This document shows, piece by piece, positions 31,931-40,743 of a DNA stretch of 64,000 nt (the stretch's first letter is position 1; the number at the start of each line of letters is the position of its first letter). This DNA comes from Deltaproteobacteria bacterium (GTDB taxonomy: Bacteria > Myxococcota_A > UBA9160 > UBA6930), in the NCBI GenBank assembly GCA_016875395.1, contig VGRF01000001.1:159921-223920 (forward strand). Reading direction: 5' to 3'. The translations under genes and the position numbers were made by a program. The notes below the pieces were generated by a model, which worked only from the letters and a program-made list of their open reading frames with translations, did no database searches and had not been told where the DNA came from.

Positions 31931-34296
31931 CAGAAGCGGAAAGTCCACGCCAGCTTGCCAGTGAGGCCCGTGTTCGTGAAGCGGAAGTCGTGTCCCGTCA
32001 CGTCCACCGCTTGATTCCACACGAACGTGAGGTCGTTGCCCGGTTGAATGATCCACCTCACGCGACTGTTCCAACCCACGCTGTCGGTGAGGTTGTCGTA
32101 TTGGACGAACGTGTCCCAGCTCAGGTCGGGCGTGAAGATGTACTGGGCGCGGATGCGTACCAGACGCTGCGTGAAGTCGCCCTGACACGCGGCGCCTGCG
32201 CAGGCGTTCGGACCGGTCGTGACCGCGAAGCTCTCGGGCAGATCGGCCTTGTTCTCGACGTACTCGAGCTGGCCAAAGAAGTGCTTGCTGAGGCGTAGCT
32301 CGAGGTTGCCCTCGATCGAGTGCAGCGTGCCCCCGAAGAAGCCGCCATACGAGTACTTGAAGAACAGCGCCGCTGGACGCGACTGCGCCATGCCGAGGAT
32401 CAGCTGGCCGCGTCCCCAGTCGTAGCGCCGTCCGGCTGCCGTCCCCGGGATCACGATGCCCGGTGCGATCGGGAACGGGCGGAACAACACCTCGCTGCGC
32501 GCTTCGCCCGCGACGCCGACGTAGTCGTCGAGCGCGCTGTGCACTTCGACGAACGTCGGGTTGATGATCAGCGTCTCCAGGTGCCCGTCGAGGTTTTGTG
32601 CGAGCTGGCCGCGCAGCAGGCTGTCGTAGTAACGCACGCGTCCGCGCGAGGGGCGCCAGCGGCGGCGCGTCGTCAGACGGAAGTGATCGACGCCTTGGCG
32701 ATTCACGAAGCCGAGCCGCGGATCGAAATCCTCGCCGACGCGCGACCACGACGCGTCCACGAACCAGGTGTCGTTCGGGTAGCGGAGCCGCAGGCCGAAC
32801 GCCTGATCGTTCACGCGCTCGTCGCCGAGCCTGCGGAACTCGCGCGACTCGGCCGAAGTCTCGGTGTGCTGCGCCCAGCCGATGAGCTCGAGGATGTTGT
32901 TGCCGCGCACGTGGCTGGAGCGCAGGCGGAAATCGGCGCCGAACGTGGCGCCGGCGCCGGGCGTCAGGGGGTCGCCGTACGTCGCGATGAAGCCCACGGT
33001 CGACTCCGCGCCGACGTTCACCTTCGCACGGCCGACCGAGAGGTTCTTGTGCCCGATGTGGTCGGGGTCTTCCATCTGCACGTCGAGCAGGCCGAAGTTG
33101 AGGCGCCCGACGCGGCCGGTGACCTTCGCGCCGGCGCGAATGTCGACGATCTCGCCTCCGGTGTAGATGCCGATCTTGCGCGTGAAGAACGGCATGCCGT
33201 TCGTGTCCGCGAACTCGTTGAAGCTGACCTGCTCGCCGATGCCGCCGAAGTCGAAGATGCCCGCGTCTTGCAGGAAGAAGTCGCGCGTCTCGGGGAAGAA
33301 CAGCGCGAAGCGATCGAGGTTCACCTGACGCGCGTCGATGTCGGCGTCGGAGAAGTCGGTGTTGAAGGTGAGCGCGCCCGTCACCGAGGGCGTGAGCTTG
33401 TAGAAGACGTCGAGGCCGGGATCGAGCGTCGAGTAGTAACGGTGCTCGACATCACCTGTTAGGGGGTCGCGTTGGCGCTCGCGGAAGCCGCCGATCGCGC
33501 CGTAGGGGATGACGTCGAGCTCGAAGCCGAGCTCGACGGGCTCGTCGCCGGTGAGCGTCCCGGCCTCGCTCTGGTCCAGCGGGAACTTGTTCTGCCGCCA
33601 CGAAGCCCAGCGGCTCTCTTCGTTGATGCGCCGCACCGTGCGGGCGACGTTGAAGCCCCAGCTCCGCGTGTCGGGATTGAACGACAACGTCTGCAGCGGG
33701 AACGCGAACTCGCAGGTCCAGCCCTCGGCGTCGACTCGCGCCTTCGCGAACCAGATGCCGTCCCACTCTTGACGAACGCTCTGGTTGTTCTCGATCAGCG
33801 CGTCCCAGCGCGCGCCATTCGGATTCGTCGAGAACATGTACCCGTTGCGCTTGTCGTGGAACGTGTCGAGCGTGATGAGGATGCGGTCGTCGGGCCGCTG
33901 GCTCGTGTCGCGCCGCATCACCTTCGCGATCAGCTCCTCGGGCTCCGGATCCCACGCGCGCACGGCGACGTACGCCGTGTCGTTGTCGTACAGCACCCAG
34001 ACATCGGTGGGATACGTCGGCTCGGCGCCTTCGTGCGGCGTCTGCTGGGTGAGCGGGCCGAGCTTCGTCGCGTGCTGCCACGCCGCGTCGTTGATGCGTC
34101 CGTCGATCTTCGGCGGCTTCACGCCCTCCGGCAGCTTCGTCAGCTGCGCGCTCGGCGACATCTCGCGGTTCGGCGCGAGCGGGTAGGCAGGCGCGGGTGT
34201 CTCGCCCAGCGCGGACATGGCGCAGAGTGCGAGCGCCGCCGCGAGTGCGAAAGCCGCACACGCGGCGCGGACGCCGCTCTCTGGCCGAATCCGCAT
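31930..34296 (-). CDS. CBM9-like/DUF5916 outer-membrane protein, paralogue B
   Basis: The 788-residue protein has a longer signal region (about 30 residues, through CAMSALGETPA) and the same plan as paralogue A: LAPNREMSPSAQLTKLP, KIDGRINDAAWQHATKLGPL, CBM9-like domain, then beta-strand repeats ending TFRF. It is transcribed first and probably translationally coupled to A. The pair looks like a tandem duplication that has diverged mainly in loops. A substrate such as a glycan or peptide is not evident from motifs. Confidence 0.88.
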   Translation of the reverse strand: MRIRPESGVRAACAAFALAAALALCAMSALGETPAPAYPLAPNREMSPSAQLTKLPEGVKPPKIDGRINDAAWQHATKLGPLTQQTPHEGAEPTYPTDVWVLYDNDTAYVAVRAWDPEPEELIAKVMRRDTSQRPDDRILITLDTFHDKRNGYMFSTNPNGARWDALIENNQSVRQEWDGIWFAKARVDAEGWTCEFAFPLQTLSFNPDTRSWGFNVARTVRRINEESRWASWRQNKFPLDQSEAGTLTGDEPVELGFELDVIPYGAIGGFRERQRDPLTGDVEHRYYSTLDPGLDVFYKLTPSVTGALTFNTDFSDADIDARQVNLDRFALFFPETRDFFLQDAGIFDFGGIGEQVSFNEFADTNGMPFFTRKIGIYTGGEIVDIRAGAKVTGRVGRLNFGLLDVQMEDPDHIGHKNLSVGRAKVNVGAESTVGFIATYGDPLTPGAGATFGADFRLRSSHVRGNNILELIGWAQHTETSAESREFRRLGDERVNDQAFGLRLRYPNDTWFVDASWSRVGEDFDPRLGFVNRQGVDHFRLTTRRRWRPSRGRVRYYDSLLRGQLAQNLDGHLETLIINPTFVEVHSALDDYVGVAGEARSEVLFRPFPIAPGIVIPGTAAGRRYDWGRGQLILGMAQSRPAALFFKYSYGGFFGGTLHSIEGNLELRLSKHFFGQLEYVENKADLPESFAVTTGPNACAGAACQGDFTQRLVRIRAQYIFTPDLSWDTFVQYDNLTDSVGWNSRVRWIIQPGNDLTFVWNQAVDVTGHDFRFTNTGLTGKLAWTFRF

Positions 34297-34308
34297 CCGG
34301 GCGACTCG

Positions 34309-35481
34309 TCAGAGCCGCTCGATGATCGTGCCGGTGCCGAGGCCGCCGCCGCAGCACATCGAGATGAGGCCGTAGCGGCCCTTCGTGCGCTCGAGCTCGT
34401 GTAGCGCGCTCGTGATCAGGCGATCTCCCGTCGCGCCGGTCGGGTGACCGAGCGCGATCGCGCCGCCGTTCGGGTTCACGCGCGCCTCGACGGGCTTGCA
34501 CTCCTTCTGCCACGCGAGCACCACCGACGCGAACGCCTCGTTCACCTCGTACACGTCCATGTCCTCGATGCGCAGCTTCGTGCGGTCGAGCAGCTTGCGC
34601 GTCGCCGGGATCGGGCCCTTCAGCATCGTCTCGGGATCGACGCCCACGATCGTCGAGTAGACCATGCGCGCGCGAGGCTTCAGCCCGAGTCGCTTCACGC
34701 CCGCCTCGCTCGCGAACAGCACCGCAGACGCGCCGTCGGTCACCTGCGAGCTCGTGCCCGCGGTGTGCAGGCCGCCCTCCATCACGGCCTTCAGCGCCGC
34801 GAGCTTCTCGAGCGAGGTCTCGCGGATGCCTTCGTCGCGCGCGACGCGCACGCTCTCGCCGGTGGGCTTGCCCTCGGCGTCGACGACCGGCGCGTCCTGC
34901 GCCACGACCTCGCGCTCGAAGCGCCCGTCGGCCCACGCGCGCGCGGCGTTCTGCTGGCTGCGCAGGCCGAAGCGGTCCGTGTCCTCGCGCGTGATGCCGT
35001 ACTCCTTCGCGATCAGCTCCGCGCCCTGGAACTGCGAGTTGAAGGCGTACTTCGCGAAGTACGACTTCGGCACGGGGCGGCCGAGCTTCTTGTCCGAGAA
35101 GTTCGCGCCGAGCGGCACGCGGCTCATCATCTCGACGCCGCACGAGAGCACCACGTCTTCCAGGCCCGAGCCCACGAGCCCAGCCGCGAGCGTGCTCGCC
35201 TGCTGCGACGAGCCGCACTGCGAATCCACCGTGGTGGCCGCGACCTCGAGCGGCAGCCCAACTGACAACCACGCCGTGCGCGCCACGTTGTACGACTGCT
35301 CGCCCACCTGCGACACGCAGCCGCCGATCACCTGCCCGACCTCGCGCGCCTCGATCCCTGCGCGCGAGATCGCGGCCTTCACCACGTTCCCCAACAGGTC
35401 GGCCGCGTGCATCGTCGACAGCCCGCCTCCGCGGCGGCCGAGCGGCGAACGAACAGCTTCGACGATGAACACTTCGGGCAT
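34309..35481 (-). CDS. Thiolase (acetyl-CoA C-acyltransferase)
   Basis: The 390-residue protein has the thiolase catalytic set: nucleophile C89 (TTVDSQCGSSQQA), His in NPNGGAIALGHPTGATG and Cys in LISMCCGGGLGTG. It opens MPEVFIVEAVRSPLGRRGG. The DSQCGSSQQA form, in place of NxxCASG, is common in steroid/long-chain acyl thiolases of actinobacteria and proteobacteria. AAAGGA lies upstream of the ATG. Degradative or biosynthetic direction is open. Confidence 0.93.
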   Translation of the reverse strand: MPEVFIVEAVRSPLGRRGGGLSTMHAADLLGNVVKAAISRAGIEAREVGQVIGGCVSQVGEQSYNVARTAWLSVGLPLEVAATTVDSQCGSSQQASTLAAGLVGSGLEDVVLSCGVEMMSRVPLGANFSDKKLGRPVPKSYFAKYAFNSQFQGAELIAKEYGITREDTDRFGLRSQQNAARAWADGRFEREVVAQDAPVVDAEGKPTGESVRVARDEGIRETSLEKLAALKAVMEGGLHTAGTSSQVTDGASAVLFASEAGVKRLGLKPRARMVYSTIVGVDPETMLKGPIPATRKLLDRTKLRIEDMDVYEVNEAFASVVLAWQKECKPVEARVNPNGGAIALGHPTGATGDRLITSALHELERTKGRYGLISMCCGGGLGTGTIIERL

Positions 35482-35914
35482 ACGAGATCCTTTCGTTGCG
35501 TCCAGCGCGCGGGGCGCAGCTGCTGGCGCAGAGAGAGCCGCACCGTAGCCCCTCGCTGCCGCCTCCGCGCCCCGCGCAGCGCGCTCGAAAGCTCCGCCGA
35601 ACACACCAAAACGAGAGGGAAGCCGCGCACGACTCGATGGCCGACGCGCAAAGGGGAGGCAGGAGCGACCTCGATGACGAACGCGACTCCCAAGCGAGTC
35701 GGCCGAGGCCGCAAGCGAAGCGCGCAGCGAGCCGAAGGCGAGCGAAGCAAACGGGGAAGATTCGCCGACGCGCTCCCTGGGTCGCGTTTGCCTCGGTGCA
35801 TCGGCGCGCGTCGGCGAAGCGCGCAGCAGCGGGCGAGTCTTCGAGCCCGATGCGAAGTAAACGTGGCGAGAGTCCCAACTCGCTGCCGCAACCCGGCAGA
35901 AGTGCCTCGCCCAC
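35482..35914. other. 433-bp non-coding gap rich in GC repeats
   Basis: No gene is supported here. Reading frames in this gap are Arg/Ala/Ser-rich with no family pattern. It holds copy 2 of the dispersed GC-rich element (35711-35747) and a partial copy (CGAAGCGCGCAGCAGCGGGCGAG near 35815). The gap lies between the thiolase start and the end of the next gene on the same strand, so a promoter for the thiolase gene is expected but not obvious. Confidence 0.6.
35711..35747 (+). repeat. Dispersed GC-rich element, copy 2
   Basis: The sequence beginning GCAAGCGAAGCGCGCAGCGA and continuing through GCCGAAGGCGAGCGAAG is the fullest copy. It differs from the inverted copy at 62199-62235 at about three positions. 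Confidence 0.75.
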
Positions 35915-36394
35915 CTACCTATGAATCATCCGCACCTGCTCCCAGGCGCGCAGCTTCCCGCCCGCCTTCACCCACGCCTTGAACACGCGGCCCGCGTCGC
36001 GCGCGGGGTTGTAGATGTCCTCCTCGGACTTCCATTTCAGGTTCCCGGCGTAGACGAGCCGCGACCAGTTCGGGAACGAGTACGGCTCGCCGTTCTCCTG
36101 GAACGGCGCGGGGAACGCGTTGCGCACGGCCCAAACGATCGCGCCTTTCTCTTCGTCGACGACCATCCAGTCGATCGGGAACGTCATCGTGGGATACGGC
36201 GCCATCACGCCGCAGATCCACTGGCGGATCGCCTCGCGCCCCTGCAGCTCGCCGTAAGCATGCTCGACGTAGTGAGAGTCCTCGGCGAAGCAGTCGGCCC
36301 ACACGTTCCAGTCGCCCGTCTGCGACGCGATGTCGCGGCGGCGCTTGTAGTCCTCGAACGCTTCGAGCAGCTCGGCGCGTGTGTACTTGCCCAT
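35915..36394 (-). CDS. NTF2/SnoaL-like fold protein (first of three)
   Basis: The 159-residue protein reads EAFEDYKRRRDIASQTGDWNVWADCFAEDSHYVEHAYGELQGREAIRQWICGVM, the helix plus cone-shaped-sheet pattern of SnoaL-like polyketide cyclases/isomerases and ring-hydroxylase subunits. Such proteins may be isomerases, dehydratases or ligand binders. Two other NTF2-like genes lie at 38653 and 49798. A ribosome site (GGGAGAA) precedes the ATG. Substrate unassigned. Confidence 0.8.
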   Translation of the reverse strand: MGKYTRAELLEAFEDYKRRRDIASQTGDWNVWADCFAEDSHYVEHAYGELQGREAIRQWICGVMAPYPTMTFPIDWMVVDEEKGAIVWAVRNAFPAPFQENGEPYSFPNWSRLVYAGNLKWKSEEDIYNPARDAGRVFKAWVKAGGKLRAWEQVRMIHR

Positions 36395-36419
36395 GGGTTC
36401 TCCCGGCGAAGCGAGCAGC

Positions 36420-37511
36420 CTACTTCAGGTACGGCACGTCGAAGCAGCGCTCGGGCTCGGTCACGTCGTACTTCGCGAGCGTCGGGTTGTACTGGCGCAC
36501 GCACACGTTCGGCCGCTTCGGCCACGCCGTGACGTCGATGCGCACGAGCACGAGCGTGCCGGCGATCTCGCGCATGCCGTTGGTCTGGAAGTTCGAGAAC
36601 AAGCTCAGCACGGGCCGCTCGGCGAGCGTGACGCTCCCGTAACAACTGAAGTTCGGATCCTGCACGTAGTGCCCGCCCGCGATCGCGAACACGCCGCCGC
36701 GCGCGGCGAGCTGCGTCGCGCGCTCGGGGTGCCCGGGCTCCGCGGCACCGACGCAGCTCGGTGAATCGCCCGGGCGCGCGGCGGAGTGCCCTAACAAGAT
36801 GAAGTGCGTGTTCGCGCCGTGCTGCGCGAACGTGTCGCGCGCCCAGTCCGTCTGCTGCTTGCAGTCCACGTACCAATCGAGCGAGAGCGCGGCGAAGCGC
36901 TCGGCGAAGCGGATCCAGCCGTTGCGGCTCGGCGCGCGCGTGTCGCCGCCGAGGCCGCAGCGCGCGTGCGCCGCGCGAATCTCGGGGCCCGCGCCCTGCC
37001 ACTCCGGCTGCTTCGCCGCGCGCGCGGCCACGAAGCGCGAGAAGTTGCCTGCGCGATCGCCGCCCGCCGGCAGCCCGCAGCCGCGCGCGCCGGCATCGCA
37101 GTCGTGATTGCCGAGCGGTGCGAGCCACGGCACGCCGCACGCTTCGAGGCGGTCGAACAGAATCGCCGCGTAATCACATTGCGTGCGCACGCCGCGCGGC
37201 TGCGCCTGCACCACGTCGCCGAGGTGCAGCGCCGCAGCGATGCGCAGAGTGTCGCGCTGCTCGCAGATCCACTCGGCGTTGCGCTTCAGGCGCGGCAGCT
37301 GCCACGGGAATTCGAGCGCGGTGCCGCCATCGGGCTGCGTGTCCACCTCGTGCTGCGTGTCGGGCACGAGCACGATCGTGAAGGCCCCGTCGTCGGGATC
37401 GATCGCGGCGCGCGCGGGCGGCTCGGGCTCCGCGTCAGGCGCCGCGTTCGCGACGGCGAGAGGCAGGAGCGCGAGCAGCGCGGCGAGCAGCAGCTTCGGT
37501 GTGCGTGTCAC
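36420..37511 (-). CDS. Secreted calcineurin-like metallophosphoesterase
   Basis: The 363-residue protein starts GTG behind GGAGGA, with a signal peptide (VTRTPKLLLAALLALLPLAVANAAP). The metallophosphoesterase metal motifs follow in order: VLVPDTQ, LHLGDVVQ, PLGNHDCD, and later FILLGHS and AGGHYVQ. Eight or more cysteines in the mature protein suggest disulfides and an extracytoplasmic location. The substrate is unknown. Two TTGTTA motif copies lie within 160 bp of each other in this gene (36640 and 36792). Confidence 0.85.
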   Translation of the reverse strand: MTRTPKLLLAALLALLPLAVANAAPDAEPEPPARAAIDPDDGAFTIVLVPDTQHEVDTQPDGGTALEFPWQLPRLKRNAEWICEQRDTLRIAAALHLGDVVQAQPRGVRTQCDYAAILFDRLEACGVPWLAPLGNHDCDAGARGCGLPAGGDRAGNFSRFVAARAAKQPEWQGAGPEIRAAHARCGLGGDTRAPSRNGWIRFAERFAALSLDWYVDCKQQTDWARDTFAQHGANTHFILLGHSAARPGDSPSCVGAAEPGHPERATQLAARGGVFAIAGGHYVQDPNFSCYGSVTLAERPVLSLFSNFQTNGMREIAGTLVLVRIDVTAWPKRPNVCVRQYNPTLAKYDVTEPERCFDVPYLK

Positions 37512-37591
37512 GGGTCCTCCGCGCTCGCGCGTGAGACATTTCGGCCGGGCCGAAATGATCGGCCTCGCGGCGCGCAGTCTAGGCAGCGGCT

Positions 37592-37597
37592 TATGCT
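37592..37597 (+). promoter_or_regulatory. -10-like TATGCT directly before the luciferase-like gene
   Basis: TATGCT ends 8 nt before the ATG at 37606 and no Shine-Dalgarno is present. The spacing suggests a leaderless transcript. Confidence 0.35.
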
Positions 37598-37605
37598 GGC
37601 CCGCC

Positions 37606-38568
37606 ATGCGCGCTCGCAAGATTCGCTGCGGCTTCGGCGTCTCCAGCTTCGGCTTCGACTCCGCGCGCGACTGGTTCGCCTACGCACAGCAGTGCGAGGC
37701 CGGCGGCGTCGACTCGCTCTGGCAGACCGACCGCCTCGTGGGCGCCGACGCGCAGCTCGAGCCGATGGCCGCGATGGCCGCGCTCGCGGGCGCGACCGAG
37801 CGCATCAAGTTCGGCATGAACGCGGTGGTCGTCGCCTACCGCGATCCGCTCGTGCTCGCGAAGGAGTGCGCGACGATCGACTTCCTCTCGAACGGGCGCC
37901 TGCTCCCAGTCTTCGGCGTCGGCTTCGAGGGCGACCCGACCTGGAAGGCGACCGGCCGCGATCCCGCGGCGCGCGGCAAGCGCTCCGACGAGACGCTCGA
38001 GATCATGGCGCGGCTCTGGAACGGCGAGAGCGTCGACTTCGCGGGCGCGCACTTCACTTATCAGGGCGCGCGCATCGCGCCGCTGCCGGTGCAGAAGCCG
38101 TTGCCGCTCTGGATCGGCGGCCACAGCCCCGCCGCGATTCGCCGCACCGCGCGCATCGGCACGGGCTGGCTCGGCGGCCTGATGCCTCCGGGAGAAGTGG
38201 CGGGCGTGGTCGCCGCGATCCGCGCCGAGTGCGCGAAGCAAGGCCGCGCGATCGACGAGGACCACTTCGGCGCGACGCTGCCGTTCCGTTTCGGCAGCGA
38301 GGACGACCCGATGGTGCAGCGCTTCGCCGCGCGCGCCGCGCAGCGAGCTGGTGGAGCCGACTCACAAATCGTGGTCGGCAAGCCCGCCGATCTCGTCGCG
38401 CGCATTCAGACCTACGTCGCCGGCGGCGTCTCGAAGTTCGTGCTGCTGCCGCTCGCGCAGGGCACGCGCGAGCTGCGCGAGCAAACCGCGCGCGCGATCG
38501 CCGAGGTGTTGCCCGCGGTCGAGAACCGCGACGCAAGCGAAGCGCGCAGCGAGGCGGAGTCCTCGTAG
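37606..38568 (+). CDS. Luciferase-like (LLM) flavin- or F420-dependent oxidoreductase
   Basis: The 320-residue TIM-barrel protein reads FGVSSFGFDSARDWFAYAQQCEAGGVDSLWQTDRLVG, ERIKFGMNAVVVAYRDPLVLAKECATIDFLSNGRLLPVFGVGF and PLPLWIGGHSPAAIRRTARIGTGWL. The TATIDxLSxGR and GGHSPAA patterns are those of LLM-class oxidoreductases, many of which use F420. The last ~10 residues (ENRDASEARSEAESS) come from the dispersed GC-rich element, so the C-terminus has been extended by a repeat. Confidence 0.9.
   Translation: MRARKIRCGFGVSSFGFDSARDWFAYAQQCEAGGVDSLWQTDRLVGADAQLEPMAAMAALAGATERIKFGMNAVVVAYRDPLVLAKECATIDFLSNGRLLPVFGVGFEGDPTWKATGRDPAARGKRSDETLEIMARLWNGESVDFAGAHFTYQGARIAPLPVQKPLPLWIGGHSPAAIRRTARIGTGWLGGLMPPGEVAGVVAAIRAECAKQGRAIDEDHFGATLPFRFGSEDDPMVQRFAARAAQRAGGADSQIVVGKPADLVARIQTYVAGGVSKFVLLPLAQGTRELREQTARAIAEVLPAVENRDASEARSEAESS
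38533..38559 (+). repeat. Dispersed GC-rich element, copy 3 (inside coding sequence)
   Basis: GCAAGCGAAGCGCGCAGCGA followed by GGCGGAG forms the 3' end of the luciferase-like gene and encodes ASEARSEAE. The copy in the Gfo/Idh gene encodes the similar ASEARSGAK in the same frame. Confidence 0.7.
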
Positions 38569-38595
38569 CCGAGCGGAGATCGAACAGTGGCCTCG
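38567..38595 (+). repeat. Second intergenic repeat, copy 1
   Basis: AGCCGAGCGGAG, five variable bases, then GTGGCCTCG: 25 of 29 positions match 43568-43596. Both copies begin at or just after a stop codon and lie just upstream of the next gene on the + strand. Confidence 0.55.
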
Positions 38596-38652
38596 CTGCA
38601 ACGCTGGGCCCAGACCGGCGCACTCCTTCATCGAAACGAAACGGAGAACCCC

Positions 38653-39144
38653 ATGCCGATCGATCTGCAAGCGCTCGAAGAGATCAAGCAGCTCAAGTAC
38701 CGCTACGTGCGCTGCGTCGACCGCAAGCTCTGGGCCGAGCTGCGCGAGACGCTCGCCGCAGACGCCACCAGCTCCTACGGCGGCGGCAAGTACAGCTTCA
38801 CGGGCCGAGACGAGATCATGGCGTTCCTCGAGAAGTCGATGGCGTCGACGAAGTTCCTCAGCAGCCACACCGTCCATCAGCCCGAGATCACCTTCGAGAG
38901 CGCCACGCGCGCCCGCGGCGTCTGGGCGCTGCACGACACCGTGATCAACCTCGAGCAAGGCTGGAGCCTGAACGGCAGCGCCTTCTACGAGGACGTGTAC
39001 GTGAAGGGCGCCGACGGCCAGTGGCGCATCCAGCACACCGGCTACACGCGCACCTACGAAGAGGTGACGCTGCGCGCGAAGACCGGCGCGAAGGTGACGG
39101 ACTCGTTCTGGGGGGAGCGCGAGCTCAAGTGGGATGCGGTGTGA
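38653..39144 (+). CDS. NTF2/SnoaL-like fold protein (second)
   Basis: The 163-residue protein reads LQALEEIKQLKYRYVRCVDRKLWAELRETLAADATSSYGGGKYSFTGRDEIMAFLEKSM, followed by HTVHQPEITFESATRARGVWALHDTVINL and WRIQHTGYTRTYEEV. This is the SnoaL_4 type. The ATG at 38653 with GGAGAA 4 nt upstream is preferred over ATG-less longer reading. It follows the luciferase-like gene by 84 bp and may be co-transcribed. Function unknown. Confidence 0.82.
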   Translation: MPIDLQALEEIKQLKYRYVRCVDRKLWAELRETLAADATSSYGGGKYSFTGRDEIMAFLEKSMASTKFLSSHTVHQPEITFESATRARGVWALHDTVINLEQGWSLNGSAFYEDVYVKGADGQWRIQHTGYTRTYEEVTLRAKTGAKVTDSFWGERELKWDAV

Positions 39145-39202
39145 CTTCGCCTCGCATCCGGGTGGCGGTCAAGGCAATGCCGCGCCTTCCCGCTCGTCCG
39201 GA

Positions 39203-39601
39203 CTATCTCCCGGCGCGCGCCGCGTCCACGCTCCAGATCCCGCTCCCCTTCGCTGCGATGAAGAGGAACGCGAAGCAGTAGAGCGCCGCGAGCTCACCTT
39301 GATTGACGATGGGGAAGATCGACTTCGGGTTCGAGATCACGAAGGCGTGGAAGGCAAAGGCGAAAGCCATCGTGCCGCTGGCGATGAACGCCGCGGGCCC
39401 CGCGAAGAGACCGAGCGCCACGAGCGCGCCGCCGGCAAGCTCGATCGTCCCGGCGCCGTAGACGATTGCGGCCGGGGAGCCATCCGGGGTTCCGCCGAAC
39501 CAACCGAACAACTTCTGGAAGCCATGTTGCACGAACATCAGGCCCGCCATGAAGCGGAAAGCGGCGTAGATCCTCTCGGTGTGCGGTGCGAGGAAGCCCA
39601 T
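39203..39601 (-). CDS. DoxX-family membrane protein
   Basis: The 132-residue protein has four hydrophobic helices and the DoxX signature RFMAGLMFVQHGFQKLFGWFGG, with GAGTIELAGGALVALGLF and AFVISNPKSIFPIVNQGELAALYCFAFLFIAA. DoxX proteins are linked to quinone/thiosulfate chemistry or oxidative stress in some bacteria, but most members are uncharacterised. It is divergent from msrP, which also deals with oxidised substrates. Confidence 0.88.
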   Translation of the reverse strand: MGFLAPHTERIYAAFRFMAGLMFVQHGFQKLFGWFGGTPDGSPAAIVYGAGTIELAGGALVALGLFAGPAAFIASGTMAFAFAFHAFVISNPKSIFPIVNQGELAALYCFAFLFIAAKGSGIWSVDAARAGR

Positions 39602-39771
39602 CGGGATGTCTCCAGTCGTTCGGTATGGGGTGTTAGGGAGAAGCGGGTGCGCGGGAGCATTCTATGTCGGCTCTGTGGCGAGTTGGCGCAGGAAGTTGCG
39701 GGCGCGACGCTGGCGCGGTGTACGTAACCCCGAGGCGTCCCGCGGCGTTCCAAGGACGTGAGGAGAGTTCG

Positions 39772-40743
39772 ATGCGCTTGATTCGACCCAGCCTGCTGCC
39801 CGAGCGCGAGGCGACGCCGGAGCGCGTCTACCTCCAGCGCCGCGAGCTGCTGCGCGCGGCGGGCGCGTTCTCGGCCGTGGCGCTGTTCGGCTGCGGCGAG
39901 GACACCTCGGCGCAGGCCGCGCCCGCGTCGCCGGCTGCGCTCGCGAAGCTGCCCGGCGTGATCCCCGCGCCCGCGGGCTACCGCACGGACGAGGCGCAGA
40001 CGCGCTACGAGGACGCGACCGCCTATAACAACTTCTACGAGTTCGGGACGGGCAAGGAAGACCCCGCCGCGAACGCGCACACGCTGCGCATCCGGCCCTG
40101 GACGCTGGCGGTCGAGGGGCTCGTCGCGAAGCCGGGCGCGATCGACATCGACACGCTGCTGAAGGCGTACCCGCTCGAGGAGCGCATCTATCGGCTGCGC
40201 TGCGTCGAGGCGTGGTCGATGGTGATTCCGTGGGTCGGCATTCCCCTCGCGGACGTGCTGAAGCGCTTCGCGCCCACGAGCGAGGCGAAGTACGTCGCGT
40301 TCGAGACGCTCGTGGACGAGGAGCAGATGCCGGGGCAGCGCCGCGGCTATCTCGACTGGCCGTATCGCGAGGGCCTGCGCCTCGACGAGGCGATGCATCC
40401 CCTCGCGATCCTCGCCGTGGGCATGTACGGCCGCGTGCTGCCGAGCCAGAACGGCGCGCCGCTGCGCCTCGTGGTGCCGTGGAAGTACGGGTTCAAGAGC
40501 ATCAAGTCGATCGTGAAGCTGAAGCTCGTGGCGCGCATGCCGCGCACGTCGTGGAGCGACGAGAACGCCGCGGAGTACGGCTTCTACGCGAACGTGAACC
40601 CGCGCGTCGATCATCCGCGCTGGAGCCAGAAGAGCGAGCGCCGCATCGGCGAGTGGCAGAAGCGCCCGACGCTCGAGTTCAACGGCTACGCGGAGCAGGT
40701 GGCGGGGCTCTACAAAGGGATGGACCTGCGCCGGTGGTATTAG
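39772..40743 (+). CDS. msrP: Periplasmic methionine-sulfoxide reductase catalytic subunit
   Basis: MsrP is a molybdoenzyme that repairs oxidised methionines in envelope proteins. The 323-residue precursor has a Tat motif ([19 protein letters not shown], from residue 23), the Mo-ligand C144 in [20 protein letters not shown], and [33 protein letters not shown] at 38-41 would also read as a lipobox. GAGGAGA precedes the ATG. It overlaps msrQ by 10 bp. Family assignment is firm. Confidence 0.95.
   Translation: MRLIRPSLLPEREATPERVYLQRRELLRAAGAFSAVALFGCGEDTSAQAAPASPAALAKLPGVIPAPAGYRTDEAQTRYEDATAYNNFYEFGTGKEDPAANAHTLRIRPWTLAVEGLVAKPGAIDIDTLLKAYPLEERIYRLRCVEAWSMVIPWVGIPLADVLKRFAPTSEAKYVAFETLVDEEQMPGQRRGYLDWPYREGLRLDEAMHPLAILAVGMYGRVLPSQNGAPLRLVVPWKYGFKSIKSIVKLKLVARMPRTSWSDENAAEYGFYANVNPRVDHPRWSQKSERRIGEWQKRPTLEFNGYAEQVAGLYKGMDLRRWY

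Noticed and set aside
29636-34296. TonB-dependent receptor pair
   Set aside because: No plug domain or TonB box is visible; the CBM9-like N-domain and barrel fit the DUF5916 family.
35379-35891. 170-residue Arg-rich frame on the - strand in the 433-bp gap
   Set aside because: Composition is repeat-driven and its end overlaps the thiolase N-terminus; no homology pattern.
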